From NCBI GenBank assembly GCA_025355005.1, contig JANXLV010000162.1, positions 58,786-122,785 of the forward strand: a stretch of 64,000 bases of DNA, written 5' to 3'. The stretch's first letter is position 1, and every line of letters starts with the position of its first letter. The notes beneath the pieces are model-generated. The model made no database searches. It worked only from the letters and a program-made list of their open reading frames with translations, and had not been told where the DNA came from. The DNA is from Myxococcales bacterium (GTDB lineage Bacteria; Myxococcota_A; Polyangia; Polyangiales; Polyangiaceae). The position numbers were made by a program, and so were the translations under genes. Positions 1 through 9,240 of the stretch are shown piece by piece.

Positions 1-1
1 G

Positions 2-94
2 ATCGCGCTGGGGTGGTCGTCGCATCAGGACAACCCAGACGCCGACATCCCGGGCCAGCTAGCGCCGCAGACGCCGCCCTCAGGCGAGAAGTAG
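2..94 (+). CDS. 3' end of an unidentified protein (partial)
   Basis: An open frame enters from the left edge and ends at a TAG at 92-94. It encodes about 30 residues ending in PSGEK. Nearly every third codon position is G or C, as in real genes here. It converges on the kinase gene whose stop begins at 103, leaving only 8 bases between them. Too little of the protein is visible to identify a family. The tail is hydrophilic and Pro-rich, so it is probably a disordered C-terminus. It could also be a chance open frame. Confidence 0.4.
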   Translation: MALGWSSHQDNPDADIPGQLAPQTPPSGEK

Positions 95-102
95 GTGCTG
101 GC

Positions 103-1782
103 TCAGTTGCACTCGACCTTGAAGTGCTTGTGCCCTTTGGCGTCCAGCGAGTAGGGCGGATCGCAGTTCGGCTTCTTCTGCGTCTGCACGGTCGCGGGCT
201 GCGGCGGGGGCCACGGCGGCGGCTTTGTGATCGGCTTCGCGCTGACACTTGCGACTGGCGCGCTGTCTGCGGCGGCAACGGCGCTCGGCGAAGCGCTGAT
301 GGCGGCAACAGGATCGCTGAACGGCTTCCCGGGCTCCGCGGAGAGCGCGATGGCGACGGATGCGCTCGGTGCGGTCGCCGGACTTCCGGAAGACGCCTGA
401 TCTGGCGTGAGGTCCTCACTGCTCCTTCGCCAGGAGAGCGTGATGCCGATGATGGTCACAAGCAGGAGCAAGAGCGCAGCGCCGCCGCCGACAAGGAGCG
501 GGAGGCGTCGCTCCATGGGGAGCTGCATGAGCTTCGTGAAGCCAGAGATGCCCTGCCTCCTCGACACCTCGCTGTCTTCGGGTGAGGGACGCGGGCGCGA
601 GCGCGGGGCAGCGCCGGGATCGATCCGCGGCGCACTGGCGAGCGGCAGCGTGCCCTCGGATGGCGGACCGACGCCCACCAGCGTGGCCTCGATCTTCCGC
701 GAGCTGCGCTGTGACGACGGCGCGCGCGACGAGTGAGGCGCGCTCACGTCCGAATTCGAGTCCGGAGCGACCTGGCTGTGGGGCACTGCGAGCCCCGCCG
801 AGTTGCTCTCGATCTCCGCGATGCGCTCCTCACGCGAATGGAGATCGCTACCGGCGACGCGCTCCACCCACTCTCCGACGTCCGTGGGCGAGGCGATGCC
901 TTCGCAACGCTCGAGCGCGAGCGCCATCTCGCGTGCGCTGGCGTAGCGCTTGGTCACGTCGCGTGACAGCGCGCGCATGCACACGTCGTCCAGCTTCTGG
1001 CTCAGGCCTGGGGTGTAGATGCTGGGCGGCTCCACCGCGCCGCGCAAGATCTTGTGAAGCGTCTCGCCCTCCGACTCTCCCTTGAAGAGGCGCTCGCCCG
1101 TGAACGCCTCCCAGAGCACGACAGCGGACGCGTAGATGTCCACCGCGCGCGTGAGCTCACCACCGGACAGCTGCTCGGGGGGCATGTACGAGAGCTTGCC
1201 CTTCACCTGGCCCTCGCGCGTCACCTGGATGCGGCCGGCGGCCTTCGCGACGCCGAAGTCGAGCACGCGCGCGACGCCGTCGGAGCCGACAAGCACGTTC
1301 TGCGGTGACACGTCGCGATGGATGAGACCGAGGGGCTCGCCGCGCTCGTTCTTTGCCTCGTGTGCGGCATGGAGGCCGTGGAGAAAGCCGCACATGATCG
1401 CCGTGACGATCTTCGGCGACACGTGCTCCCCCCGCTTGCGCGTCGCACGAACGAGCCGCGCGAGCGTCTCGCCGCGGACGTAGTCCATGATGAGGAAGAG
1501 CTCGCCGTCGGTCGCGACCACGTCGATCGTCGCGACCACGTTCGGGTGCTGCACACGCGCGGCGAGGCGCGCCTCGTCCAGGAACATGGAGACGAACTCT
1601 GGATCCTTGGCGAACTGCGCGTGGAGCCGCTTCACGGCGACGGTGCGCGCGAACCCGACGGGCCCCAGCAAACGCCCGATGTGAACGGTTGCCATTCCCC
1701 CCGCGGCGATCTCGCCGTAGAGCGCGTAGCGACCTACGACCTTGACCGGTGCTCGGCCCTCGCCCTCGAGGGTGGGAGACAT
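103..1782 (-). CDS. Membrane-anchored Ser/Thr protein kinase
   Basis: A eukaryote-like Ser/Thr kinase of 559 residues. The N-terminal half is a complete Hanks-type domain: Gly-rich loop near residues 25-32, the VAVKRL lysine at 51, the catalytic HRDVSPQN loop, DFGVAK and the substrate-loop motif SYMPPEQL. A Pro/Ser-rich linker follows, then one transmembrane helix near residues 430-455 and an Ala/Pro-rich extracytoplasmic tail ending in a short Cys-containing segment. That layout, cytoplasmic kinase plus TM plus external tail, suggests a receptor-type kinase, but the tail has no recognisable ligand domain. It starts with ATG. The upstream polyphosphate glucokinase gene is co-directional, 14 bp away, so they may be cotranscribed. 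Substrates unknown. Confidence 0.9.
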   Translation of the reverse strand: MSPTLEGEGRAPVKVVGRYALYGEIAAGGMATVHIGRLLGPVGFARTVAVKRLHAQFAKDPEFVSMFLDEARLAARVQHPNVVATIDVVATDGELFLIMDYVRGETLARLVRATRKRGEHVSPKIVTAIMCGFLHGLHAAHEAKNERGEPLGLIHRDVSPQNVLVGSDGVARVLDFGVAKAAGRIQVTREGQVKGKLSYMPPEQLSGGELTRAVDIYASAVVLWEAFTGERLFKGESEGETLHKILRGAVEPPSIYTPGLSQKLDDVCMRALSRDVTKRYASAREMALALERCEGIASPTDVGEWVERVAGSDLHSREERIAEIESNSAGLAVPHSQVAPDSNSDVSAPHSSRAPSSQRSSRKIEATLVGVGPPSEGTLPLASAPRIDPGAAPRSRPRPSPEDSEVSRRQGISGFTKLMQLPMERRLPLLVGGGAALLLLLVTIIGITLSWRRSSEDLTPDQASSGSPATAPSASVAIALSAEPGKPFSDPVAAISASPSAVAAADSAPVASVSAKPITKPPPWPPPQPATVQTQKKPNCDPPYSLDAKGHKHFKVECN

Positions 1783-1796
1783 ACCCGAAGCCTACC

Positions 1797-2588
1797 TCAG
1801 GTCTCGCGCCACAACGCGATGCCACCCAGCAGCCCCGCGACGTTGTCACCGATCTTCACGTTCTTCGGCAGTCTACCGTGCAACTTGTGCGCGTTGCCGC
1901 CGCCCAGGTAGATGACGGTGGGATTGAAGATCGGCTGCACGACCGCCAGCACCTGGCGAACGCGCTTGTTCCATTCCTGCTTGCCAACGCGCTTCAGCGC
2001 CTTGTTGCCGATCCAGTCCTCGTACGATTTCCGCTTGTGGAACGGGTGGTGAGCGAGCTCCAGGTTCGGGACGTAGCGGCCGTCGATGAAGAGCGCGCAG
2101 CCCATGCCGGTGCCGAGCGTGAGCACCATCTCCGTGCCCTTGCCCTGGACGATGCCGAAGCCCTGGACGCCTGCGTCGTTGAGCGCGCGGGCCGGGACGT
2201 TGCCGAACGCAGCGGAGAGCTTCTTCGCGAGCTGAAATCCGCGCCATGCCTCCGTGCCCAGGTTGGCCGCCGTGTGAACGACGCCGCCGATCACGACGCC
2301 GGGGAAGCCGCAGCTGATGCGCTCGAAGTCGCCGAACGATTTTGCGATCTCGCGGATCGCACCGAGGACAGCGGCGGGCGTGGCGGGCTTGGGTGTCTCC
2401 ACCCGAACGCGCTCCGTCAATGTCTTGCCCTTCGCATCCAGCACGAGCGCCTTGACGCCCGTGCCACCGATGTCGATCGCGAGCGTGCGCGGCTTCGCGC
2501 CGGGAGCCTGCTTCTTCCGGGGCGCGGCTTTCTTCTTCGGAGCGGATCTGGACGCGGTCTTCTTCTTGGTTGCCATGGGAACGCCCAT
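1797..2588 (-). CDS. ppgK: Polyphosphate glucokinase (ROK family) with basic N-terminal tail
   Basis: Predicted to phosphorylate glucose using polyphosphate (and possibly ATP) as donor. The phosphate-1 motif DIGGTGVK lies at residues 39-46, the phosphate-2 motif LTLGTGMG follows, and NDAG carries the conserved catalytic aspartate. Before the ROK fold there is a roughly 30-residue Lys/Ala/Pro tail with 12 basic residues between positions 8 and 34. Such a tail could bind polyphosphate, but this is inference. Two starts are possible, ATG at 2588 or at 2576. The first begins two bases after the TGA of the desaturase gene and suggests coupled translation. A NAD-independent ATP glucokinase is the alternative; the family split cannot be settled by eye. 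Confidence 0.8.
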   Translation of the reverse strand: MGVPMATKKKTASRSAPKKKAAPRKKQAPGAKPRTLAIDIGGTGVKALVLDAKGKTLTERVRVETPKPATPAAVLGAIREIAKSFGDFERISCGFPGVVIGGVVHTAANLGTEAWRGFQLAKKLSAAFGNVPARALNDAGVQGFGIVQGKGTEMVLTLGTGMGCALFIDGRYVPNLELAHHPFHKRKSYEDWIGNKALKRVGKQEWNKRVRQVLAVVQPIFNPTVIYLGGGNAHKLHGRLPKNVKIGDNVAGLLGGIALWRET

Positions 2589-2590
2589 GG

Positions 2591-3586
2591 TCACACCATC
2601 TGTGCGTTTGCGCCAGCGTCGAGCGCTTCCACGGAGTCCGTCTTCACTTCTGCTGCGTCGACGACGCCAGCGTCCGGGGTGTCGAACGGTGCGCGACCGA
2701 CCTGCTTCGTGCGGAACGGCGGGATGAATATGCTGAGCACGTACGCGCGAATCACCCACCACCAGAACGAGCGCTCGTTCAGGCGCGGATCCACGAGGCT
2801 CTCGATCTTGACGTGCTCCGCGCGCGCATCCGACCAGTGCGTGCCCGCGTTCGCGTGGTGCACCGTGTGGAGCCCGTTGTTGAACACGAGGAAGTTGAAG
2901 ACGTAGCCGGTGATGTTGCGCGAGTGGTTGTACTTGCTCCACGGGTCCGTGTGGACGTGCTGCATGTAGTTGAACCACATCATGGACCACGTGCCAAACA
3001 GCGACGGGAGCGCGCTCACCATCACGAAGAGGTAGAGGCCGTGGAGCGCGCCGGCGTTGCCGTGCTTCCAGTAGTTGAAGCCGACCGCGAACGCGAGGAG
3101 CAGCGCGTTGACGCCGAGCCACGTGCGGATCTGCGTCATGATGGTGGCGTAGAGCTTGGGGTTACGTTCCTTCGCCTTTGCCTTGTACTCGTTGATCGGG
3201 CCGGCCTGGTAGAACGCGGAGATGAAGAAGTACGTGACGGCGATGACGATGTTGTTGCTGTTCGAGTGGCGCCACGTGATGGTCGCGTCGCCCGGCTTGT
3301 TCACGAACTTGTGGTGGTTCAGGTTGTGCGTGGGCACCCACGCGAACGTGGGGTAGCCGTAGAAGACGCTGACCCAGTTCGCGAAGATCGCGTTCATGCG
3401 CTTGCTCTCGAACGTCGGCACGTGATTGTGGTTGTGCGCGATCGTGCCGGCCGCCATGGCGAAGTAGAAGGACAGCGGGCAGAGGTACGGGAGCAGCTCG
3501 GGGCGAATGTACTGGGCGAGGACCACGACGGGCATCGCTGCACACCAGAGGATCGGCCGCCAATCTGCGCTTCGTTTGGGCAACAT
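2591..3586 (-). CDS. Fatty acid desaturase family membrane protein
   Basis: A membrane-bound di-iron desaturase or hydroxylase of 331 residues. Three histidine clusters typical of the family are visible: HNHNH at residues 51-55, HNLNHH at 87-92 and HTVHH near 257. They are separated by hydrophobic segments that would form four or so membrane helices. The C-terminus carries an acidic Ala/Asp-rich tail. I chose ATG at 3586 because a purine-rich ribosome site (GAGAGGGGG) precedes it. A TTG at 3610 would add eight residues. It is the first gene of a run with the glucokinase and the kinase. Substrate could be an acyl lipid, a sterol or another lipid; the family alone does not say. Confidence 0.85.
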   Translation of the reverse strand: MLPKRSADWRPILWCAAMPVVVLAQYIRPELLPYLCPLSFYFAMAAGTIAHNHNHVPTFESKRMNAIFANWVSVFYGYPTFAWVPTHNLNHHKFVNKPGDATITWRHSNSNNIVIAVTYFFISAFYQAGPINEYKAKAKERNPKLYATIMTQIRTWLGVNALLLAFAVGFNYWKHGNAGALHGLYLFVMVSALPSLFGTWSMMWFNYMQHVHTDPWSKYNHSRNITGYVFNFLVFNNGLHTVHHANAGTHWSDARAEHVKIESLVDPRLNERSFWWWVIRAYVLSIFIPPFRTKQVGRAPFDTPDAGVVDAAEVKTDSVEALDAGANAQMV

Positions 3587-3727
3587 GAGGTACCCCCTCT
3601 CTAGCGCCAAATCCTCAAATGTCCCGCGCTAAAAGTGCGGACCACCCCCTGGGTTTCGCGTTGGCAGCGGAGGGCGCATCCACTCGAAACCATGCGGGTT
3701 TCGGCCGTGCAGTGGTAGCGTCTGCGC

Positions 3728-5569
3728 GTGCGTATTCGCTTCGCTGTGCCCTGGCTCGTGATGCTCGCTGCGGGCGTCATCGGAGCGTGCGCGGGAGGTC
3801 GTCGCGAGCCGCAAGGCGTGACGCGCAACGCGACCCCTCGCGGAGAGGCAAAGGGCGCTGGGCGAGCGCCGGCGCGCGCGGACTCGAACGTGGCGTTCGA
3901 CGACTACGCGGGGAGCGCGGCGTGCGAGCCGTGCCATGCGGAGCTGGTCGCGCGCTTCTCGCGGTCGCCGATGCATCGCATGACGCGAGAGGCGCCGGGC
4001 GCGGAGGTGCGCGCCCCGTTCGCAGGCGAGACGTTCACGTTCAAGGGCGACGCCGTGCGCCTGACCTTCGACGCGGGCGCGCGCTTCTTCGAGATCTCGC
4101 AGAAGGGCGGACAGCCGCGCGTCTTCCGCATGACGCGCGTGATCGGCGGACGCGTGCGCGAGGACTACGCGGGCATCCAGGTCGCTTTCGCCAGGAAGGA
4201 CGCCGCCGTGATCGGCGATCCGAGCAGCGAGTGGGTGATGCCCGTCACGTACGTCCTTGGAACGAAGCGGCTCCGCTACAAGGGGTACAGCGTCATGGTG
4301 AAGGAGCGGCCGCTGCTTCACGAGGGGCCGGAGTGGAACAAGACCTGTATTTTCTGCCACAACACCGTGCCGTACATCGACACGGCGCTGGGCGCGTTCA
4401 CGGGGAAGAAGACGCCCTACCAGGGTGAGGTGGTGGATCCGCTGCTGCCTGCGGCGCGTCGCTTTGCCTACCGCGTGACGGACGCCGCGGCGTTCTCGGG
4501 TCTGGTGGACAAGGAGGAGCAGCGGCTCGGCGTCAGCGCCATGGGTGAGCCCGACCCAGCGCGCGCGGCCATCGCTGGGGTCACCGCCATCCGCGGCAAT
4601 TTCCGGGCATCGCATCTGGTGGAGACGGGCATCGGCTGCGAGTCGTGTCACAACGGCGCGCGCGCTCACGCGGAGTCACCTTCGCGCAAGCCGTCGCTCT
4701 CCCCCATCTCGCCGGCCATCGCGATCGGGCCCGAGGGACGCGCGGCCACACACGCGGAGACCGTGAACCGCGCCTGCGCGCGCTGCCACCAGGTGCTCTT
4801 CAGCGGCTATCCGCACACGTGGGAGGGCGGCGATCGCCACGGCTCACCAGGCGGCAGCAACATCAACTCGGGCGAGGCGCGGGACCTCATGCTCGGGCGC
4901 TGCCAGTCCCAGCTTGCATGTACGACGTGCCACGATCCGCACGCGGACGACAACACGCAGCGAAGCGCCGAGCTAAAAGATGCAGTCTGCACGCAATGCC
5001 ACCGGGACCTCGACGCGAATGAGAAGGCGGAGGCGCACTCGCATCACTCTTCCGCGGGCCTTGGCGGGCGCTGCGTCGGGTGCCACATGCCGCGGAAGAA
5101 CCTGGCGCTCGATGGAACGCTGTCGCGGTACCACCGCATCGGTAGCCCGACGGATCCCGAGCGCGTGCTCCTGGACCGACCGCTGGAGTGCGCGCTCTGC
5201 CACGGCGACAAGACGGTGCGTGAGCTCACGAGCACGATGACCGCCTGGTGGAAGCGCCCGTACGACGCTGCTGCGCTCGAGCGGCTGTACGGGAGCCTGG
5301 ATGCGAACGTGCTCCTCGCGACCGTGGAGCGCGGCAAGCCGCACGAGATCGCGACGGCGGCGTACGTGCTCGGTGCCGGCGCTGGACGACGGCGCGAGGC
5401 ACTGGACGCGCTCGGCCCTGCTCTCACGAACCCGTATCCGATGGTGCGCTCGTACGCGCGTGCGGCGATGGAGAAGCTGGGCGGCGCGCCGTTCGTGATC
5501 GATCTGGATGCGGACACGAGCGAGATCGAACGCGCGCGCATCGAGTACATGAACGCCCTCCGTCACTGA
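3728..5569 (+). CDS. Octaheme c-type cytochrome lipoprotein
   Basis: A 613-residue exported electron-transfer protein. It has a lipobox signal peptide with Cys at 21 (VIGAC), so it is probably an outer- or inner-membrane lipoprotein facing the periplasm. Eight CxxCH heme sites occur in order: CEPCH, CIFCH, CESCH, CARCH, CTTCH, CTQCH, CVGCH and CALCH. The last 100 residues have no heme site and read as alpha-helical HEAT-like repeats. The arrangement resembles multiheme proteins related to the cytochrome c554/octaheme reductase clan, but I see no residue set that proves a specific substrate. It starts with GTG. It is divergent from the desaturase gene, and no partner oxidoreductase lies next to it. 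Confidence 0.85.
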   Translation: MRIRFAVPWLVMLAAGVIGACAGGRREPQGVTRNATPRGEAKGAGRAPARADSNVAFDDYAGSAACEPCHAELVARFSRSPMHRMTREAPGAEVRAPFAGETFTFKGDAVRLTFDAGARFFEISQKGGQPRVFRMTRVIGGRVREDYAGIQVAFARKDAAVIGDPSSEWVMPVTYVLGTKRLRYKGYSVMVKERPLLHEGPEWNKTCIFCHNTVPYIDTALGAFTGKKTPYQGEVVDPLLPAARRFAYRVTDAAAFSGLVDKEEQRLGVSAMGEPDPARAAIAGVTAIRGNFRASHLVETGIGCESCHNGARAHAESPSRKPSLSPISPAIAIGPEGRAATHAETVNRACARCHQVLFSGYPHTWEGGDRHGSPGGSNINSGEARDLMLGRCQSQLACTTCHDPHADDNTQRSAELKDAVCTQCHRDLDANEKAEAHSHHSSAGLGGRCVGCHMPRKNLALDGTLSRYHRIGSPTDPERVLLDRPLECALCHGDKTVRELTSTMTAWWKRPYDAAALERLYGSLDANVLLATVERGKPHEIATAAYVLGAGAGRRREALDALGPALTNPYPMVRSYARAAMEKLGGAPFVIDLDADTSEIERARIEYMNALRH

Positions 5570-5739
5570 TTGCTCAATCGCCGCGACAGCGCTGTCACGG
5601 GACGCCGCCGTCGCGGTCATGCCGGCTCGGATCAGGGGCTACCCCGTGACATCGCGATCCTTCACAACGCGAATCAGGCTTATTTTCAGGGCGCGCGCGC
5701 ACGTGCGTGCATGGCGCGCACCTTGCATTGGGTGGACGC

Positions 5740-7827
5740 ATGAGCCGAACCCTTCGCATCGCGCCCGCCTCCGCAGCTGCCCTTGTCCTTGCCGCGTTTG
5801 CGCTGCAAGGTTGTGGCAATGGCGCGTGCTCGGACTCCGCGTTCAGCTCTTCGCCGTCGGCAGACAACGCGTCGCAGCCTTCGGGCAACGCTTCGAGTGG
5901 CTCGAACGGAGGCGCCGCGGGCAATGCTGCAGGCAGCGCGACCGCTGCGCAGCGCGCCATTACGGAGGCGGACATCATCCAGGTCCAGGGCGGACGTCTC
6001 TACGCGATGAGCAAGTCGGGCACGGTCAGCATCGTCGATGTCTCGCGCCCCGGCGCGCTCGCGCTGCTCGGACAGACCACCATCTCTGGCCAGCCGTTCG
6101 AGATGTACCTGCGAGGCAACGTCATCGTCGCCATGACCGACGGCGCGTTCACGGCGAACGGCCTGCCGATCCCGCCGGTCTCGGCGGACGCGACCCCTGA
6201 TGGCGGCGCGGCAGCGAACGGTGGCTCGAACGGCTCGAACGGCGGCGGGACAAGCACCGCGCCCGATCCGTCGCTCGGCGCTGCGATCGTGACGCTCGAC
6301 GTGGCGAACCCGGCGACCATGAGCACCATCGCGCTGTTCCCGGTCCCGGGGCAGCTCGCGGACTCGCGCATCGTCGGCAACGCGCTGTACCTCGCCACCT
6401 ACGAGAACGCCGCATGCTTCCAGTGCGGCCCGAAGCCGCGCACCATGGTGACGTCGTTCGACGTGACGAACCCCTCCGGCGTCGCGAAGGTGGACCAGGC
6501 ATCGTTCGCGAGCAACGCGCCGGACGGCTACAACCTGCCGTGGGGCTCCGCGTGGAAGCGCAGCATCATCGCCACGGACACGCGCCTCTACATCGGCGGT
6601 CACGCCGACGTCGATCCGGCCACGTTCGGCGATAGCGGTCAGCACGAAGGCATCATCGACGTGCTCGACATCACGGACCCCACCGGCAAGCTCGGCAAGG
6701 GCGCGCGCATCGTGACGGCGGGCGCAGTACTCTCGCGCTGGCAGATGGATGAGCGCGACGGCGTGTTCCGCGTGATCAGCCAGCTCGGCGCAGGCCGCTC
6801 GCGCAACGGCGAAGCGATGCCCGAGGTCGCGACCTTCACCATCCAGGACACGCAGACCTTCATCCCGCTGGGCAGCACCTACCTCACGCTGCCGAGCCAG
6901 GAGGGCCTGCGCACCGTGCGCTTCGACGCGAACCGCGCGTATGCCATCACGTACAACCAGACCGACCCGCTCTTCACGATCGATCTCACGAACCCCGCGA
7001 TGCCCGTCCAGCGCGGCTCGCTCTCCATGCCCGGCTTCATGTTCTACCTGGAGCCGCACGGTGATCGCGTCATCGGCCTGGGCGTGGACCGCATGGATCC
7101 GGGCGGCAGCCTCAACGTGTCGCTCTTCGACGTGTCCGACATGGACAAGCCCACCATGGTGAAGCGCGTCGCGTTCGGCGCGGCGGACCTGAATGAGGAC
7201 TACGCCATTCTCAACTACGAGGTCCCCGAGGATCAGGATCGTATCCAGAAGGCGTTCCGCGTGTTCGACGACGGCCGCGTCGCAGTGCCCTTCACCTCCG
7301 GGAGCTACTCGTTTGATGGCGCGAGCGGCTGCACAAGCCCCGCGAGCGGCGTGCAGCTGGTGTCGTGGAAGAACGACACGCTCACCAAGGACGCGCTTCT
7401 TCCCGTCATGGGCAACCCGCGTCGCGCGATGGAGCTCGGGACCGACATCCTCGCGATCAGCGACTCCAACGTGACCGAGTTCTCACTCGCGAGCGGCACT
7501 GGCTACGGCAAGATGGAAGCGAACGTGGTCATCGGCACGTGCGTCGCGAAGGCCGTGCCGAACGGGGGCGGCGCAGGCGGCGGCTTCGGTGGCGACGGAG
7601 TTGCTGGCGGCGGCGGGGGCAACGGCAACAACGGATACGGCTCGAACGGAAACTACTACGGAGGCATCGACGAGGTCGGCTGCGGCGGTGGTCCCTTCTC
7701 GAACTGGAAGTCGTGCACCATGGGCCCGATCGGCGCGGGCAGCGGCAAGACCGGCACGCTGGCGCTCGGCCTTGGTCTCGCCCTCGCAGGCGTCGTCGCG
7801 CGCCGCCGTCGCAACAAGAAGCAGTGA
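5740..7827 (+). CDS. Secreted beta-propeller protein with MYXO-CTERM-like tail
   Basis: Matches by pattern the secreted family with a C-terminal beta-propeller (Pfam Beta_propel). It has a signal peptide with a lipobox-like LQGC, a low-complexity Ser/Asn/Gly stretch, then propeller blades with repeating phrases such as VSIVDVSRP, GNVIVAMTDG and VRFDANRAYAIT. Near the end there is a Gly/Asn-rich spacer, a Cys-containing segment, a hydrophobic helix (TLALGLGLALAGVVA) and a terminal RRRRNKK run. That tail is like MYXO-CTERM sorting signals that anchor proteins at the myxobacterial surface. ATG at 5740 follows GGTGG; an upstream ATG at 5707 adds non-signal-like residues. Function unknown, probably a surface scaffold. 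Confidence 0.75.
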   Translation: MSRTLRIAPASAAALVLAAFALQGCGNGACSDSAFSSSPSADNASQPSGNASSGSNGGAAGNAAGSATAAQRAITEADIIQVQGGRLYAMSKSGTVSIVDVSRPGALALLGQTTISGQPFEMYLRGNVIVAMTDGAFTANGLPIPPVSADATPDGGAAANGGSNGSNGGGTSTAPDPSLGAAIVTLDVANPATMSTIALFPVPGQLADSRIVGNALYLATYENAACFQCGPKPRTMVTSFDVTNPSGVAKVDQASFASNAPDGYNLPWGSAWKRSIIATDTRLYIGGHADVDPATFGDSGQHEGIIDVLDITDPTGKLGKGARIVTAGAVLSRWQMDERDGVFRVISQLGAGRSRNGEAMPEVATFTIQDTQTFIPLGSTYLTLPSQEGLRTVRFDANRAYAITYNQTDPLFTIDLTNPAMPVQRGSLSMPGFMFYLEPHGDRVIGLGVDRMDPGGSLNVSLFDVSDMDKPTMVKRVAFGAADLNEDYAILNYEVPEDQDRIQKAFRVFDDGRVAVPFTSGSYSFDGASGCTSPASGVQLVSWKNDTLTKDALLPVMGNPRRAMELGTDILAISDSNVTEFSLASGTGYGKMEANVVIGTCVAKAVPNGGGAGGGFGGDGVAGGGGGNGNNGYGSNGNYYGGIDEVGCGGGPFSNWKSCTMGPIGAGSGKTGTLALGLGLALAGVVARRRRNKKQ

Positions 7828-7856
7828 TCAGCTATCTGCGTGGCGCGATGCGTACT

Positions 7857-8471
7857 TCATTCAAGAGGGTGAGAGAGGCTCTCGAAGCGGCGCAGCACTG
7901 CGATGCGCGCCGGTAGTAGAGAGATCTGCGCTCTCGCCAGGCTTGCCAGCTCGCGCTTCCGGAAGCGCGCAGGTAGCTCCACTTCTGGCAGCGAGCGGAA
8001 GCGACGACCGCGGCGGGTCGAAAGATAAAACGTATCGAGGAGCGCCTTCTCCGCCGAGGCCTGGCGAAAGGGGAGCGGGGTGTCGCTCCACGTCACGCCA
8101 CCCATCATCATGCGCGGGTGCATCTGGAACAGCTCGAAGCGGCCGAAGCGCGTGACGAGCGTACGCGGCGCGCCTGTCGTCGCGATCTGGATGGCCTTCG
8201 GGATCTGGGAGATCATCCCGTGGAGGTGAAGCGCGCTGAGGAACGAGACGTAGCCGAGCTCCGCTCCGAGCACGTACGGCGCGCAGCCGTAGAGCGAAAA
8301 ATGTGGGTGCTGCGGAACGACCCAGAGGCCACGCGTGAGCCGCTCGACCTGACGGTGACGCGCAAGCGTGGCGAGTCGCTTCGATGCCGCAACGAGCGAG
8401 ACCGCCTCCGCATCGGCGTACATGCGCGTCGTGAAGACCGGGGTATTGGCGAGCACCAAACCATCAGCCAT
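7857..8471 (-). CDS. AbiEi-like antitoxin/transcription factor
   Basis: A 204-residue protein resembling the AbiEi family of type IV antitoxins. The N-terminal part (VSLVAASKRLATLARHR to RGLWVV) has the look of the winged-helix domain that these proteins use to bind and repress their own promoter. The middle (YVSFLSALHLHGM, then IQIATTG) is the conserved AbiEi core. The ATG at 8471 overlaps the end of the toxin-like gene by 8 bases, so translation is probably coupled. Here the antitoxin gene is second; in the described AbiE systems it is first. Family knowledge: AbiEi neutralises the toxin without a stable complex, and the pair can give abortive phage immunity. Confidence 0.75.
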   Translation of the reverse strand: MADGLVLANTPVFTTRMYADAEAVSLVAASKRLATLARHRQVERLTRGLWVVPQHPHFSLYGCAPYVLGAELGYVSFLSALHLHGMISQIPKAIQIATTGAPRTLVTRFGRFELFQMHPRMMMGGVTWSDTPLPFRQASAEKALLDTFYLSTRRGRRFRSLPEVELPARFRKRELASLARAQISLLPARIAVLRRFESLSHPLE

Positions 8472-9240
8472 CGCCGAAGAGCTCCAGAGCGGCGAGGCGA
8501 ATGAGGTCCCACGACTCCATCGAGCCAAATCGCGCGCGCGCGTCGTCCTCGAGAAACTCGACCACCTGGCCGGCGTACGCATCGTACTCGAGGGCGTTGA
8601 TCACGATTTGCGCGTCGGCGCGCTCCTTTCGTGAGAGGCGGTCAGCGATGACCTTGCGGCTCGCGTGGCCGCCAAGCGCGAGGATGTGGAGGTCGAACAC
8701 GTCGCGGCACTGGGGTGTCTGTCGTGCCGGAAGCGCACGCGCCTTCTGGAGCGTCGCGCTGCGCCCGTCATAGTGCGGACATGGGAACCCGAGGCGCCCG
8801 TACGGCCGTACGCGCTCGCCTGGGATCGGCGTGTTGATGACCGTGTACGCGTCATTCGGCCTTCGTCGCGAGAACTCCACCTTGGTCGGCAACGAGACGC
8901 CAGCGGTGGTGACAAGCCGCACCCGAAAGCGCTGTGTGGTCTCCGTCTGCTTCGCCTTACCAGGATCGTTTGGTTCTATCGCGCTGACGCCGAACGCCTG
9001 CATCGCGCGCCCAAGCGCCTTGTCCTCCAGGATCTTGAAGCCGTTCTTCTTCAGCGTCGCCACGCTTCCGGCAACAACGTCGAGATCCATGTCCTCCGAA
9101 TAGCGAGGGCTCGTGAAGAAGAAGCGAAGGTTCACGCCCCCCTTCAGCACGTACTGACTCGGGTCGGATGCGGCGAAGAGCCTCTCCAGAAAGAGGAGAT
9201 GAAACGCCTCGCGGATCGCGGTTTCGGAGAGCAGGCTCAC
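8464..9240 (-). CDS. AbiEii-type nucleotidyltransferase toxin
   Basis: A nucleotidyltransferase of the AbiEii/DUF1814 family, the toxin partner of the next gene. The active-site signature is plain: LKGGVNL followed by SEDMDLDV, matching the KGG...S.D.D pattern of this fold, and the Lys in VFDLHILAL region onward fits the C-terminal helical part. Known relatives transfer nucleotides to tRNA or other targets and stop growth. The start is uncertain. A GTG at 9240 gives 258 residues; a TTG at 9267 would add nine residues (MAIHTNNEC) and would overlap the AT-rich inverted repeat at 9241-9264. I prefer the GTG because it leaves that repeat as upstream DNA. Local base composition is lower in GC than its neighbours, consistent with transfer. 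Confidence 0.75.
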   Translation of the reverse strand: MSLLSETAIREAFHLLFLERLFAASDPSQYVLKGGVNLRFFFTSPRYSEDMDLDVVAGSVATLKKNGFKILEDKALGRAMQAFGVSAIEPNDPGKAKQTETTQRFRVRLVTTAGVSLPTKVEFSRRRPNDAYTVINTPIPGERVRPYGRLGFPCPHYDGRSATLQKARALPARQTPQCRDVFDLHILALGGHASRKVIADRLSRKERADAQIVINALEYDAYAGQVVEFLEDDARARFGSMESWDLIRLAALELFGDG

